64,000 nt of DNA from Aliitabrizicola sp041905595 (GTDB lineage Bacteria > Pseudomonadota > Alphaproteobacteria > Rhodobacterales > Rhodobacteraceae). Under the pieces are notes generated by a model that saw only the letters and a list, made by a program, of their open reading frames with translations, did no database searches and was not told the DNA's origin. Position 1 is the stretch's first letter. Each line of letters opens with the position of its first letter. Positions 8,200-17,209 of the stretch are shown one piece after another. Made by a program: the position numbers and the translations under genes. Where the stretch lies: the NCBI GenBank assembly GCA_041905595.1, contig JAYRKT010000019.1, positions 1-64,000 on the forward strand, read 5' to 3'.

Positions 8200-8364
8200 A
8201 TGATCATCCTGAGCGCCGCGTTCTTCGGCATTCTACTGGGCGTCCGCACCGCCCGGCAGCGTGGGGGGCGACCGATAGACCAGTGGCACTATGGCACGGC
8301 CTATGGCATCGCCTTTGCCATGCTCGGCCTCATCGTCACGGTGATCGTCAGCCGGGTTGCCTGA
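8200..8364 (+). CDS. 54-residue two-helix membrane protein
   Basis: A short gene with AAGGGAAAGG upstream of the ATG at 8200. The protein has a hydrophobic N-terminus (IILSAAFFGILLGV), a charged loop (RTARQRGGRPIDQW) and a second hydrophobic helix (YGIAFAMLGLIVTVIV). The positive charges in the loop suggest both ends face the periplasm. It sits 22 nt after the lipoprotein gene and 3 nt before the VWA gene, so it is almost certainly part of that transcript. I do not recognise the family. Confidence 0.75.
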   Translation: MIILSAAFFGILLGVRTARQRGGRPIDQWHYGTAYGIAFAMLGLIVTVIVSRVA

Positions 8365-8367
8365 GCC

Positions 8368-9552
8368 ATGTTCCTGCCCTTCCTTGAAGCACTTCGGCGG
8401 AAGGGAGTGCCGGTCTCGCTCCGGGAGTATCTGACGTTCCTGGAGGGCATGGCGGCCGGCCTTGTGACCTATGACGCCGACGGCTTCTACTACCTCGCCC
8501 GCAGCGCCATGGTGAAGGACGAACGCCATATCGACCGCTTCGACCAGGCCTTTGCCGAATGCTTCGCCGGGCTCGCGACGATCGCGCCCGAACAGGTGCT
8601 CGAGGCGATCGACCTGCCGCGCGACTGGCTTGAAAAACTCGCCGAACGCTTCCTGACCCCAGAGGAAAAGGCGCAGATTGAAGCGCTTGGTGGCTTCGAC
8701 AAGCTGATGGAAACCCTGCGCCAGCGGCTCGCCGAACAGAAGGGCCGCCATCAGGGCGGCAACAAGTGGATCGGCACCGCCGGCACCAGCCCCTTCGGCG
8801 CCTATGGCTACAACCCCGAGGGCGTGCGCATCGGACAGGACCAAAGCCGCCACCAGCGCGCAGTCAAGGTGTGGGACAAGCGCGAGTTCCGCGACCTCGA
8901 CGACCAGGTCGAAATCGGCACCCGCTCGATCAAGGTCGCGTTGCGGCGATTGCGCAAATGGGCGCGCGACGGTGCGGTGGACGAACTGGATCTCGACGGC
9001 ACCATCCGCGCCACGGCGGAACATGGCTGGCTGGATGTCCAGACCCGGCCGGAGCGGCGCAATGCGGTGAAGGTGCTTCTGTTCGTCGATGTGGGCGGCT
9101 CGATGGATGCCCATGTCAAGGTGGTGGAGGAACTGTTCTCGGCCGCGAAATCCGAATTCCGGCACCTGAAGCACTACTACTTCCACAACTGCCTTTACGA
9201 AGGCGTCTGGACCGAGAACCTGCGCCGGTGGGACCGCCAGACCCCGACCTGGGAACTGCTGCGCAGCTTCGGTTCGGACTGGAAGGTGATCTTCGTCGGC
9301 GACGCGACGATGAGCCCGTACGAGATCCTGCATCCCGGTGGCGCCAACGAGCATTGGAACGAGGAGTCCGGCCAGGTCTGGCTGGAACGGGTCCGCGCGC
9401 ATTGGCCGTCGAGCCTGTGGATCAATCCGGTGCCGGAGCGCTACTGGGATCACACCCACTCGATCCGGCTGATCCGGGACATCTTCGACAACCGCATGGT
9501 ACCGATGACGCTGGACGGGCTGTCGCGCGGCATCCGGGACCTTGCACGATGA
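8368..9552 (+). CDS. VWA-domain protein, CoxE-like
   Basis: A 394-residue protein of the VWA-containing CoxE-like family that partners with MoxR AAA+ ATPases. The first 170 residues include the family segment FLEALRRKGVPVSLREYL. The VWA domain follows, with an MIDAS motif DVGGS starting at Asp241, the DxGxS form usual in this subfamily. It also has the second metal-site segment VGDATMSPYEI and the conserved HYYFHNCLYEGVW strand. It has no signal peptide, so it is cytoplasmic. The likely MoxR partner is the gene at 4361-5200. The stop codon overlaps the next gene by 4 nt. Confidence 0.85.
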   Translation: MFLPFLEALRRKGVPVSLREYLTFLEGMAAGLVTYDADGFYYLARSAMVKDERHIDRFDQAFAECFAGLATIAPEQVLEAIDLPRDWLEKLAERFLTPEEKAQIEALGGFDKLMETLRQRLAEQKGRHQGGNKWIGTAGTSPFGAYGYNPEGVRIGQDQSRHQRAVKVWDKREFRDLDDQVEIGTRSIKVALRRLRKWARDGAVDELDLDGTIRATAEHGWLDVQTRPERRNAVKVLLFVDVGGSMDAHVKVVEELFSAAKSEFRHLKHYYFHNCLYEGVWTENLRRWDRQTPTWELLRSFGSDWKVIFVGDATMSPYEILHPGGANEHWNEESGQVWLERVRAHWPSSLWINPVPERYWDHTHSIRLIRDIFDNRMVPMTLDGLSRGIRDLAR

Positions 9553-9881
9553 CCCACAACCGGCTTCCGCGCTGGATCGTACCCGCCTTTGTCGCGGCGG
9601 CGATCCTGACGCTGGTTTTCGCGGGGCTCCTGCTTTGGCACATCCTGCGGCCCGAGCCGCCGGTGGGGCCGGTGCAGGACTGGATGACGCCGGGCCTGAT
9701 CGCGCATGTCTACCACCTGCCGCAGCCGGAGATGGAGGCAGTATTCGGCCCGCCACCCAAGGACGGCAGCAAGAAAAGCGCCAAGACGCTGGCCGAGATC
9801 GCAAAGGCGCAGGGGCAGGACCCGGCCGCGCTCGTCGCACGGGTGCAGGCGGCGGTCGACGCCATCAAGGCGGAGCCATGA
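9549..9881 (+). CDS. Single-TM protein with DWM[ST]P motif, copy 1
   Basis: A 110-residue protein with one N-terminal membrane helix (about residues 10-30), then a soluble segment beginning PVQDWMTP. The rest contains VYHLPQPEMEAVFG and a C-terminal helix LAEIAKAQGQDPAALVARVQAAVDAI. A paralogue with the same order of motifs lies at 10521-10850, and each is followed directly by a DedA gene. The start overlaps the VWA stop by 4 nt and its stop overlaps the DedA start by 4 nt. I do not recognise the family. Topology suggests the soluble part faces the periplasm, since the positive residues (NRLPR) precede the helix. Confidence 0.8.
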   Translation: MTHNRLPRWIVPAFVAAAILTLVFAGLLLWHILRPEPPVGPVQDWMTPGLIAHVYHLPQPEMEAVFGPPPKDGSKKSAKTLAEIAKAQGQDPAALVARVQAAVDAIKAEP

Positions 9882-10489
9882 TCGACACGCTCTATGGTCT
9901 GGTGCCCACGCATGGGCCGAGCGTGCTGTTCCTTGCCACCTTCCTGTCCTGCCTTGCCGTTCCCATCCCCTCGTCGCTGCTGATGATCGCCGCCGGGGCC
10001 TTTGTCGCCTCGGGCGATCTCGCGGCGCTGTCGGTGCTGGGCGCGGCCCTGGCCGGGGCGCTGATCGGGGACCAGACCGGCTACGGCGCCGGCCGTTTCG
10101 GGGGGGGCCGCCTGTGGCAAAGGCTGGCCGCCAGCCCGACCTCTGGCCCGTTGCTGCGCCGGGCCGCCGATGCGCTGGACCGCCGCGCCCTGTCGACGGT
10201 CTATTTCAGCCGCTGGCTGGTCAGCGCGCTCGGTCCCTATGTCAACCTGGCCGCCGGGGCGACGTGCATCGACTGGCGGCGCTTCTCGCTGGCGAGCCTT
10301 CTGGGCGAGGCGACCTGGGTGCTGCTCTACGTCGGGCTGGGTTGGGCCTTCGCCGCCCATCTCGACCAGATGGAGGGCACGGTGGTTCCGGCCATCGGTT
10401 TCCTCGGCGCGGGCGCGGTGACGCTGCTCTTGGGGCGGGCGATCTGGCAATGGCGGCGGCGACCAGAGAATGTGGAAGCCAAGGCTTGA
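9878..10489 (+). CDS. DedA-family membrane protein, copy 1
   Basis: A 203-residue DedA/SNARE-associated (VTT) protein. The re-entrant loop region reads FLSCLAVPIPSSLLMIAAGAF, where the usual acidic E of E.P is replaced by AVPIPS. The second conserved segment is GDQTGYGAGRFGG, and the amphipathic SRWLVSALGPYVNLAAGA corresponds to the family's F.R..P..R......AG motif. DedA proteins move undecaprenyl phosphate or phospholipids across the inner membrane. The paralogue at 10847 shares these changes. Start overlaps the preceding small gene, so the two are translationally coupled. Confidence 0.88.
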   Translation: MIDTLYGLVPTHGPSVLFLATFLSCLAVPIPSSLLMIAAGAFVASGDLAALSVLGAALAGALIGDQTGYGAGRFGGGRLWQRLAASPTSGPLLRRAADALDRRALSTVYFSRWLVSALGPYVNLAAGATCIDWRRFSLASLLGEATWVLLYVGLGWAFAAHLDQMEGTVVPAIGFLGAGAVTLLLGRAIWQWRRRPENVEAKA

Positions 10490-10520
10490 TCGCGTCGCCG
10501 CGGCGGGAAATGATGCGCGC

Positions 10521-10850
10521 ATGACATCGCCCCGGTCGCCCGCCCCGCTTTCGCTGCGCCTGTTGTTCTGGCTTTGCCTTGCACTTGGGCTGGCATTTGC
10601 CGGCGATGCGGTCTGGCGCATCCTCGCCGACGATGGCAGTCGGCCGGTCGAAGACTGGATGAGCCCGCGCCATGTCATGGCGGTGTTTCATGTGCCAGAG
10701 GCGGACATGGCCCGCATCCTCGGCTTCCCGCCGGGTGCGCCCCCCTTCGCCTCGATCCGTGATCTTGCCCGGGAGCAGGGCCGCAGCGTCGCCGATGTGA
10801 TAGCCGAGATCCAGGCCGCTGCCGATGCCCATGCTGGGGAAGCGCCGTGA
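10521..10850 (+). CDS. Single-TM protein with DWM[ST]P motif, copy 2
   Basis: A 109-residue paralogue of the protein at 9549-9881. One membrane helix (about residues 12-32) precedes PVEDWMSP, then VFHVPEADMARILG and a C-terminal helix IRDLAREQGRSVADVIAEIQAA. Shared positions with copy 1 are PV.DWM[ST]P, H[LV]P, the M six to seven residues later, L...A..QG and QAA.DA. The N-terminal helices differ, as expected for an anchor. The gene begins 31 nt after the first DedA stop and its end overlaps the second DedA gene. Function unknown; pairing with DedA in both copies suggests a physical partner. Confidence 0.8.
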   Translation: MTSPRSPAPLSLRLLFWLCLALGLAFAGDAVWRILADDGSRPVEDWMSPRHVMAVFHVPEADMARILGFPPGAPPFASIRDLAREQGRSVADVIAEIQAAADAHAGEAP

Positions 10851-11449
10851 TGGAGCATCTGATCCATGAACTCAACGCCCTGATCCCCGCGCATGGCGCA
10901 TCTGTCCTGTTCGCGGTCGCGCTGATCTCCTGCGCGGGCATCCCGATGCCGACCTCGGCGATGATGATGGCCGCCGGGGCTTTCATCGCCGCCGGTGACA
11001 TGCACATGGCGCCGGTGATGCTCGCGACGCTGGTCGGCGCGGTGATCGGCGACCAGATCGGCTATCTCGCCGGCCGCTTCGGCGGCGAGCCGTTGTGGCA
11101 GCGGTTCCACCACAACCCCCGGCTGGCCCCGACGATGGACCGTGCCCAGCACGAGCTGGACCGCCGGGCGCTGATCGCGGTGATCGTGAGCCGCTTTCCG
11201 TTGTCGGCGCTCGGGCCCTGGATCAACCTCGCCTCGGGGGCGACGCGCGTGGGGTGGAACCGGTTTTCCCTTGGGGTCCTGATCGGCGACGGGATCTGGA
11301 TCCTCGCCTATGTCGGCGGTGGATATGTCTTTGCCGACAATGTCAGCCACCTGAGCGCCAAGATGACCTCGGTTCTGGCGGCGGTGGCCTTCCTTGGGCT
11401 GGCGACGATGATCGGCCGGCACCTGTGGCGACGGTACGAGGATGGCTGA
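10847..11449 (+). CDS. DedA-family membrane protein, copy 2
   Basis: A paralogue of the DedA at 9878, about 200 residues. ALISCAGIPMPTSAMMMAAGAF, GDQIGYLAGRFGGEPLWQRF and SRFPLSALGPWINLASGATR line up with the first copy without gaps. The GTG at 10847 overlaps the previous stop; the following ATG at 10850 is in frame and has better spacing from GGGGAAG, so either may be used. Together with the small gene in front it forms the second unit of a tandem duplication. The likely role is lipid-carrier or phospholipid translocation. Confidence 0.88.
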   Translation: MMEHLIHELNALIPAHGASVLFAVALISCAGIPMPTSAMMMAAGAFIAAGDMHMAPVMLATLVGAVIGDQIGYLAGRFGGEPLWQRFHHNPRLAPTMDRAQHELDRRALIAVIVSRFPLSALGPWINLASGATRVGWNRFSLGVLIGDGIWILAYVGGGYVFADNVSHLSAKMTSVLAAVAFLGLATMIGRHLWRRYEDG

Positions 11450-11491
11450 GCGCCGCTTGGCGGTGGCCCGCCCGCGCCCCATATTGCGGTC

Positions 11492-12187
11492 ATGCTGAAG
11501 TTCCTGCCCATCCTCCTGATGCTCGCCTACGGTTATGCCATGTACCGTTTTTCGGCGTGGCGGACGCTCAAGACGCTGGATGCGCAGTCAAGGCCGCTGG
11601 ACGAGCCGGGCCTTGCCGACATGACCGCGAAGATGGCCAAGGCGCTCGACCTGCCGCAGGTCAAGGTTCATGTCTATGAAATCCCTGCGGTGAACGGGCT
11701 CGCGGCCCCAGACGGCCGCATCTTCCTGACCCGAGGTTTCGTCGAGAAATACCGGCAGGGCGTCGTCTCGGCCGAGGAACTGGCCAGCGTCATCGCCCAT
11801 GAGCTGGGCCATGTGGCGCTTGGCCATTCAAAGCGGCGCATGATCGACTTCACCGGGGCCAATGCGCTTGGCATGGTGCTGATGGCGACGATTGGGCGCT
11901 TCGTACCCGGGATCGGGCCGCTGCTTGTGCGGACCGTGACCGGCGCCCTGACCGCCCATCTGTCGCGCAGCGACGAACACGAGGCCGACGCCTATGCCTC
12001 GGCCCTGCTGGTCAAGGCCGGGATCGGCACCGGACCGCAGAAGACCATGTTCCGCAAGCTTGGCGCGCTGACCGGCAGCACGGGGATGCCCGCCGGCGCC
12101 CCCGCCTGGCTTGCCAGCCACCCGCCGATCGAGGACCGCATCCGCCGCATCGAGGAGCGCGAGGCGCGGTGGAGCGTGGAGGGCTGA
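11492..12187 (+). CDS. M48-family zinc metalloprotease
   Basis: A 231-residue integral-membrane peptidase of the M48 (HtpX/Oma1/BepA-like) group. It has an N-terminal membrane anchor, the zinc motif HELGH at residues 103-107, and the third ligand in RSDEHEADAYA about 55 residues later. A hydrophobic stretch (GMVLMATIGRFVPGIGPLLV) separates them. The C-terminal SHPPIEDRIRRIEE is the usual M48 ending that helps gate the active site. It is shorter than HtpX. It lies 42 nt after the second DedA gene on the same strand, so it probably ends the same transcription unit and works in membrane-protein quality control. Confidence 0.88.
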   Translation: MLKFLPILLMLAYGYAMYRFSAWRTLKTLDAQSRPLDEPGLADMTAKMAKALDLPQVKVHVYEIPAVNGLAAPDGRIFLTRGFVEKYRQGVVSAEELASVIAHELGHVALGHSKRRMIDFTGANALGMVLMATIGRFVPGIGPLLVRTVTGALTAHLSRSDEHEADAYASALLVKAGIGTGPQKTMFRKLGALTGSTGMPAGAPAWLASHPPIEDRIRRIEEREARWSVEG

Positions 12188-12198
12188 CCCTCCAGCCC

Positions 12199-12249
12199 AT
12201 TTTCTGCTGACAAGTATCCCACGGGGGTCTGGGGGTGGGACACCCCCAG
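12199..12249 (-). repeat. Dispersed GC-hairpin/ATATTT repeat, copy C (reverse orientation)
   Basis: Read on the minus strand this is GGGGGTG-TCC-CACCCCC followed by AGACCCCCGTGGGATACTTG and TCAGCAGAAAATGG. It matches copy A at 25618-25675 in hairpin, spacer and tail. It lies just after the M48 gene stop and before the convergent PIN gene end, so it may also act as a terminator for one or both. Confidence 0.65.
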
Positions 12250-12283
12250 TCCACCGCTACAGTCCGCACGACATCTGCGGATC

Positions 12284-12832
12284 TCACATCCCCTGCTCAA
12301 GGGCTTTGCCCAGCCTCGGCAGCCCCGCTTTCTTCAAGAGCCGCCGCACTGGCCAGTCTTCGCCCGACAGCCGTTCCGCCTCACGACGTACCGTGTCGAC
12401 GGCGGTGGCCACGGTCTCGGGCTGGCGTTGCCAGAGGTCGCGCAGGAATCCGTCCGGGTCGAGCCGGGCAAGGCCTTCCTCGGCCAGCAGGTGGCGGGGG
12501 AAGTCGCTTGCGTTGAAGGTCAGGATCGCGTCGGCATGCGAAGCGATGGCAGTGGCGAGGACATGCCGGTCATTCGCATCGGGCAGAAGCAGGCGCGCCT
12601 CGATCTCGGGGCGCTCGGGCGTCGCCGCCCGGGGAAAGGCATCGCGAGCTACCGCGATCTCGCCCCGCGCCACCGTCTCGGCCCCTGGGCCGAGCTTGCG
12701 GGTCGCGCGCGCCCATTCTTCGAGAATGCGGTCCGACCAGACGGGCTGGTAGAGACCTGCCTGCGCGACCTTCAGGAGGATCTCGCGCAGGACAGTCGGA
12801 TACAGGACGCAGGCGTCGAGGACGACCTTCAT
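12284..12832 (-). CDS. PIN-domain ribonuclease-like protein
   Basis: A 182-residue PIN-domain protein. The first acidic residue is in VVLDACVLYP (Asp6). The second is in RILEEW (Glu38/39). The third group is in LLPDANDRHVLATA (Asp85, Asp88), followed by LTFNASDFP (Asp110). All metal-binding acids of a PIN nuclease are therefore present. It is longer than typical VapC toxins, with a helical C-terminal extension, and no small antitoxin gene precedes it. Instead its ATG overlaps the rlmI stop by 4 nt. It may therefore be an RNA-processing enzyme tied to rlmI rather than a stand-alone toxin. Confidence 0.8.
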   Translation of the reverse strand: MKVVLDACVLYPTVLREILLKVAQAGLYQPVWSDRILEEWARATRKLGPGAETVARGEIAVARDAFPRAATPERPEIEARLLLPDANDRHVLATAIASHADAILTFNASDFPRHLLAEEGLARLDPDGFLRDLWQRQPETVATAVDTVRREAERLSGEDWPVRRLLKKAGLPRLGKALEQGM

Positions 12833-14046
12833 CCGTCCAGCCGGAAGAACAGCGACTTGAGATAGCCGCCCTCGGCCAGTTGCGGCAGGATCGGATGATC
12901 CGGCCCGGCGAAACCGGTATGGATCAGCTGCGCTCGCCGCCCCCCGCGCCCGATCCCGCGGGCCGAGGCGTTTCGAAAGGCGGTCAGATCGACCGCATGC
13001 GAGCAGGAACACAGCACCAGATAGCCGCCGGGACTGACGAGCGGCGCGGCAAGGCGCGCGACCCGTTCATAGGCACGCAAGCCAGCCTCGACTGCCGGTT
13101 TCGCAGGTGCAAAGGCGGGCGGATCACAGATCACCAGATCGAAGCGGGCACCTTCGGTGCCAAGCGCCTCAAGCACGTTGAAAGCATCGCCCTGCCGTGT
13201 GGTGAAGCGATCCGCGGCCCCCATGGCCATGGCCCCCTCTGTCGCCAGCGCAAGGGCGGCTGCCGAAGCATCGACAGACAACGCCGAGGCCGCCCCGCCG
13301 GCCAGCGCCGCGAGGGCGAAACCGCCGACATGGGAAAAAACGTCGAGCACGGCGGCCCCTTTTGCCAGCCGCTGTGCGAAGGCATGGTTCGGGCGCTGAT
13401 CGTAGAAAAGACCGGTCTTCTGCCCGCCAAGGAGGTCGGCCATGTAGGTGGCCCCGTTCATCGGTACCGGGACCGGGCCCCCGACCGCGCCCGCGATCAC
13501 GGCGGTCTCTTCCTCTAGCCCCTCAAGGCTCCTTGCCCGGCCCGAGCCGTTCTTGACGATGTTCGCCACGCCCGCAACCTTGGTCAGCGCCGAGGTCAAC
13601 TGGGGCAGATGCGCCTCGGCCCAGGCGGCGTTCGGCTGGATCACGGCGGTGTCGCCGAACCTGTCGATGACAATCCCGGGCAGGCCATCGGCCTCGGCAT
13701 GGACAAGGCGGTAGAAAGGCGCGTCAAACAATCGCTCGCGCAGAGCAAGCGCCCGCATGAGACGGGCAGCGAACCAGTCTTCGTCGATGGTCACCGACGG
13801 ATCGCGGTCGAGCATCCTGGCGATGATCTTCGACGCGCTGTTGACGGTGACAAGGCCTAGCGCGCGTCGCTCAGCATCCTCGAGCACGGCCAGGGCACCC
13901 GGCTTCAGCGCCTGCGTCCGCCGGTCGGTCACCAATTCGTCGGCATAGACCCAAGGAAAGCCGTGGCGGATCGCCCGCGCCTCGGCCTTTGGCCGCAGTC
14001 GAACGACGGGATAGCGATGGGCGGGGGCGGTGATGTCATCGGTCAT
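12829..14046 (-). CDS. rlmI: 23S rRNA m5C methyltransferase, RlmI-like
   Basis: A 405-residue class I SAM-dependent rRNA methyltransferase. A PUA domain fills residues 10-85 (VVRLRPKAEARAIRHGFPWVYADE), followed by an EEHEC-type linker. The Rossmann domain carries motif I VLDVFSHVGGFAL, an acidic SVDAS motif, and the catalytic DPPAFAP with a later LVLCSCSHAV. The last supplies the cysteine expected for m5C chemistry. E. coli RlmI methylates C1962 of 23S rRNA; the same target is inferred here. It is translationally coupled to the PIN gene downstream. Confidence 0.9.
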   Translation of the reverse strand: MTDDITAPAHRYPVVRLRPKAEARAIRHGFPWVYADELVTDRRTQALKPGALAVLEDAERRALGLVTVNSASKIIARMLDRDPSVTIDEDWFAARLMRALALRERLFDAPFYRLVHAEADGLPGIVIDRFGDTAVIQPNAAWAEAHLPQLTSALTKVAGVANIVKNGSGRARSLEGLEEETAVIAGAVGGPVPVPMNGATYMADLLGGQKTGLFYDQRPNHAFAQRLAKGAAVLDVFSHVGGFALAALAGGAASALSVDASAAALALATEGAMAMGAADRFTTRQGDAFNVLEALGTEGARFDLVICDPPAFAPAKPAVEAGLRAYERVARLAAPLVSPGGYLVLCSCSHAVDLTAFRNASARGIGRGGRRAQLIHTGFAGPDHPILPQLAEGGYLKSLFFRLDG

Positions 14047-14241
14047 CCCCCTTCCCTAGCCGATCGACCCGACCGGCGGAAGGGTTCAGCGCGCCGCCGC
14101 CCCCACGTCCGGTAGCCGGGCGGGCATTCGGGCCCGTTGGCTGCAATCCTCTTCAGATTCCGCTATCAGGGCCCAGGTCGCGGTCGGTGCAATTGCACAT
14201 CCTGCAACAATTCCCGCCGCTCCGCCCTGCCAATCCAGCCG

Positions 14242-14436
14242 TCATTCGACCGGTAGAACCCGTGGCACGACTTGCAGGTGGTGCTGGGCACTGCGCTTGA
14301 GCGCGCGCATGGCGGCGATGGCCTTGGCGACCATAAGCCGGTTACGCTCCAGATGTGCCGAGCGGATCATGGCGTCGATATCGACTTCGGCAAGGCTACG
14401 AGCTTGGCGAAGTTTGCTTGCATCGGTGGTCATCAT
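14242..14436 (-). CDS. Small unrecognised protein, 64 residues
   Basis: A possible small gene with GAAGGA six bases before the ATG at 14436. The protein is rich in charged residues and predicted helical (SLAEVDIDAMIRSAHLERNR, LMVAKAIAAMRALKR). The last thirteen residues (HHLQVVPRVLPVE) look out of character. One frame over, the same bases read TCKSCHGFYRSNDGW, a CxxCH haem motif like the C-terminus of cytochrome c'. Either the gene is intact and this is chance, or a one-base shift has disrupted a longer reading frame. Function unknown. Confidence 0.45.
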   Translation of the reverse strand: MMTTDASKLRQARSLAEVDIDAMIRSAHLERNRLMVAKAIAAMRALKRSAQHHLQVVPRVLPVE

Positions 14437-14568
14437 CAAAGTTCCTTCGTGACGGACACACCTCCCTGCCGCTAATCTAGGTCAGCTTTGACCCGTTGCT
14501 TTCCCCATTTGCGCAACCCCGCCATGCGTCAGGTCAATAGCATTGACATATTAAAGGGCGAGCGACGG

Positions 14569-14597
14569 TTGTTAGCGCTAACGTAAGGTGCTATAGA
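14569..14597 (+). promoter_or_regulatory. edd-eda promoter with LacI-type operator
   Basis: TTGTTA (14569-14574) and TATAGA (14592-14597) are spaced by 17 bp, a good sigma-70 match. The perfect 12-bp palindrome GTTAGCGCTAAC at 14571-14582 overlaps the -35 element. This is the form and central CG step of a LacI/GalR-family operator, so a sugar-acid-responsive repressor is expected. No LacI gene is in the window. Confidence 0.7.
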
Positions 14598-14637
14598 CCC
14601 GCCAACCCAATGTCCGTGAGCCAGAACGGAGACGCCG

Positions 14638-16443
<1,806 letters not shown>

Positions 16444-16468
16444 CCCGATCCAATCAGGAGGAACAGCC

Positions 16469-17104
16469 ATGACCCCCGCCGAGCAAAGCCAGGCCGCACT
16501 GGACATCTGCCAACTCGCTCCGGTCGTGCCGGTACTGGTGATCGACGAGCTTTCCCATGCCCGGCCGCTGGCCGAGGCGTTGGTCAAGGGCGGACTACCG
16601 GCGCTTGAGGTCACATTGCGCACACCTGTGGCGCTGGATGCGATCCGGGCGATGGCCGACGTTCCGGGCGGAATCGTCGGCGCGGGGACGCTTCTGACGC
16701 CTGCCGACGTTAAGGCGGCCAAGAAAGCCGGGGCGCAGTTCGGCGTTTCGCCCGGCGCGACCGAGCGGCTGGTGGCAGCCTGCGAGGATGAGGGGCTACC
16801 CCTGCTCGCCGGCGCGGTGACGGCCAGCGAAGTCATGGCGTTGCTGGAACGCGGCTATACGATGATGAAGTTCTTTCCGGCCGAAACCTCGGGTGGGTCG
16901 GCGGCGGTCAAGGCGCTTGGCGGTCCGTTGCCGCAGGTCAGCTTCTGCCCGACGGGTGGCATCAGCCTGAAGAACGCGCGTGAATATCTGATCCAGAAGA
17001 ATGTCGTCTGTGTCGGCGGAAGCTGGGTCGCGCCGAAAGAGGCAATGGCCAAAGGCGATTGGGCGGAAGTGACCCGACTCGCGGCAGAGGCATCCAAGCT
17101 CTGA
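16469..17104 (+). CDS. eda: KDPG/KHG aldolase
   Basis: A 211-residue class I aldolase that splits 2-keto-3-deoxy-6-phosphogluconate into pyruvate and glyceraldehyde 3-phosphate. The phosphate- and substrate-binding segments are visible: LEVTLRTPVALDAI with the catalytic Glu, GAGTLLTPADV, and the Schiff-base lysine in MMKFFPAETSGG. They are followed by FCPTGGISLKNAREYL. A strong AGGAGGAA lies 6 nt before the ATG at 16469. It forms an operon with edd and completes the Entner-Doudoroff pathway. Confidence 0.96.
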   Translation: MTPAEQSQAALDICQLAPVVPVLVIDELSHARPLAEALVKGGLPALEVTLRTPVALDAIRAMADVPGGIVGAGTLLTPADVKAAKKAGAQFGVSPGATERLVAACEDEGLPLLAGAVTASEVMALLERGYTMMKFFPAETSGGSAAVKALGGPLPQVSFCPTGGISLKNAREYLIQKNVVCVGGSWVAPKEAMAKGDWAEVTRLAAEASKL

Positions 17105-17114
17105 CACCGTCCCT

Positions 17115-17202
17115 CCGAATTTTCGGCGAAAATTCGGACTGAGTCCAGCAATCGAATTCTCTACGAAAATTCCAAAGCCTCTCCAATTTTTCGTAGAAAA
17201 AT
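17115..17202. repeat. AT-rich multiple-palindrome intergenic repeat, copy 1
   Basis: Three adjacent dyads lie between the convergent eda and 17210 gene. They are CCGAATTTTC-GGC-GAAAATTCGG (17115-17137, perfect 10-bp arms), GAATTCTC-TAC-GAAAATTC (about 17154-17172, one mismatch) and ATTTTTC-GTA-GAAAAAT (17186-17202). A closely related pair occurs at 42602-42641. The first hairpin may also stop transcription of eda. Confidence 0.75.
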
Positions 17203-17209
17203 CGAATGG

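Noticed and set aside
12284..12832. VapC toxin of a toxin-antitoxin pair
   Set aside because: No antitoxin-like small gene precedes it; it is directly coupled to rlmI and longer than VapC.
14461..14480. A further CCTCCCTG sRNA motif
   Set aside because: The match ends after CCTCCCTG, and no hairpin or terminator follows; it is the reverse of a possible ribosome-binding region on the other strand.
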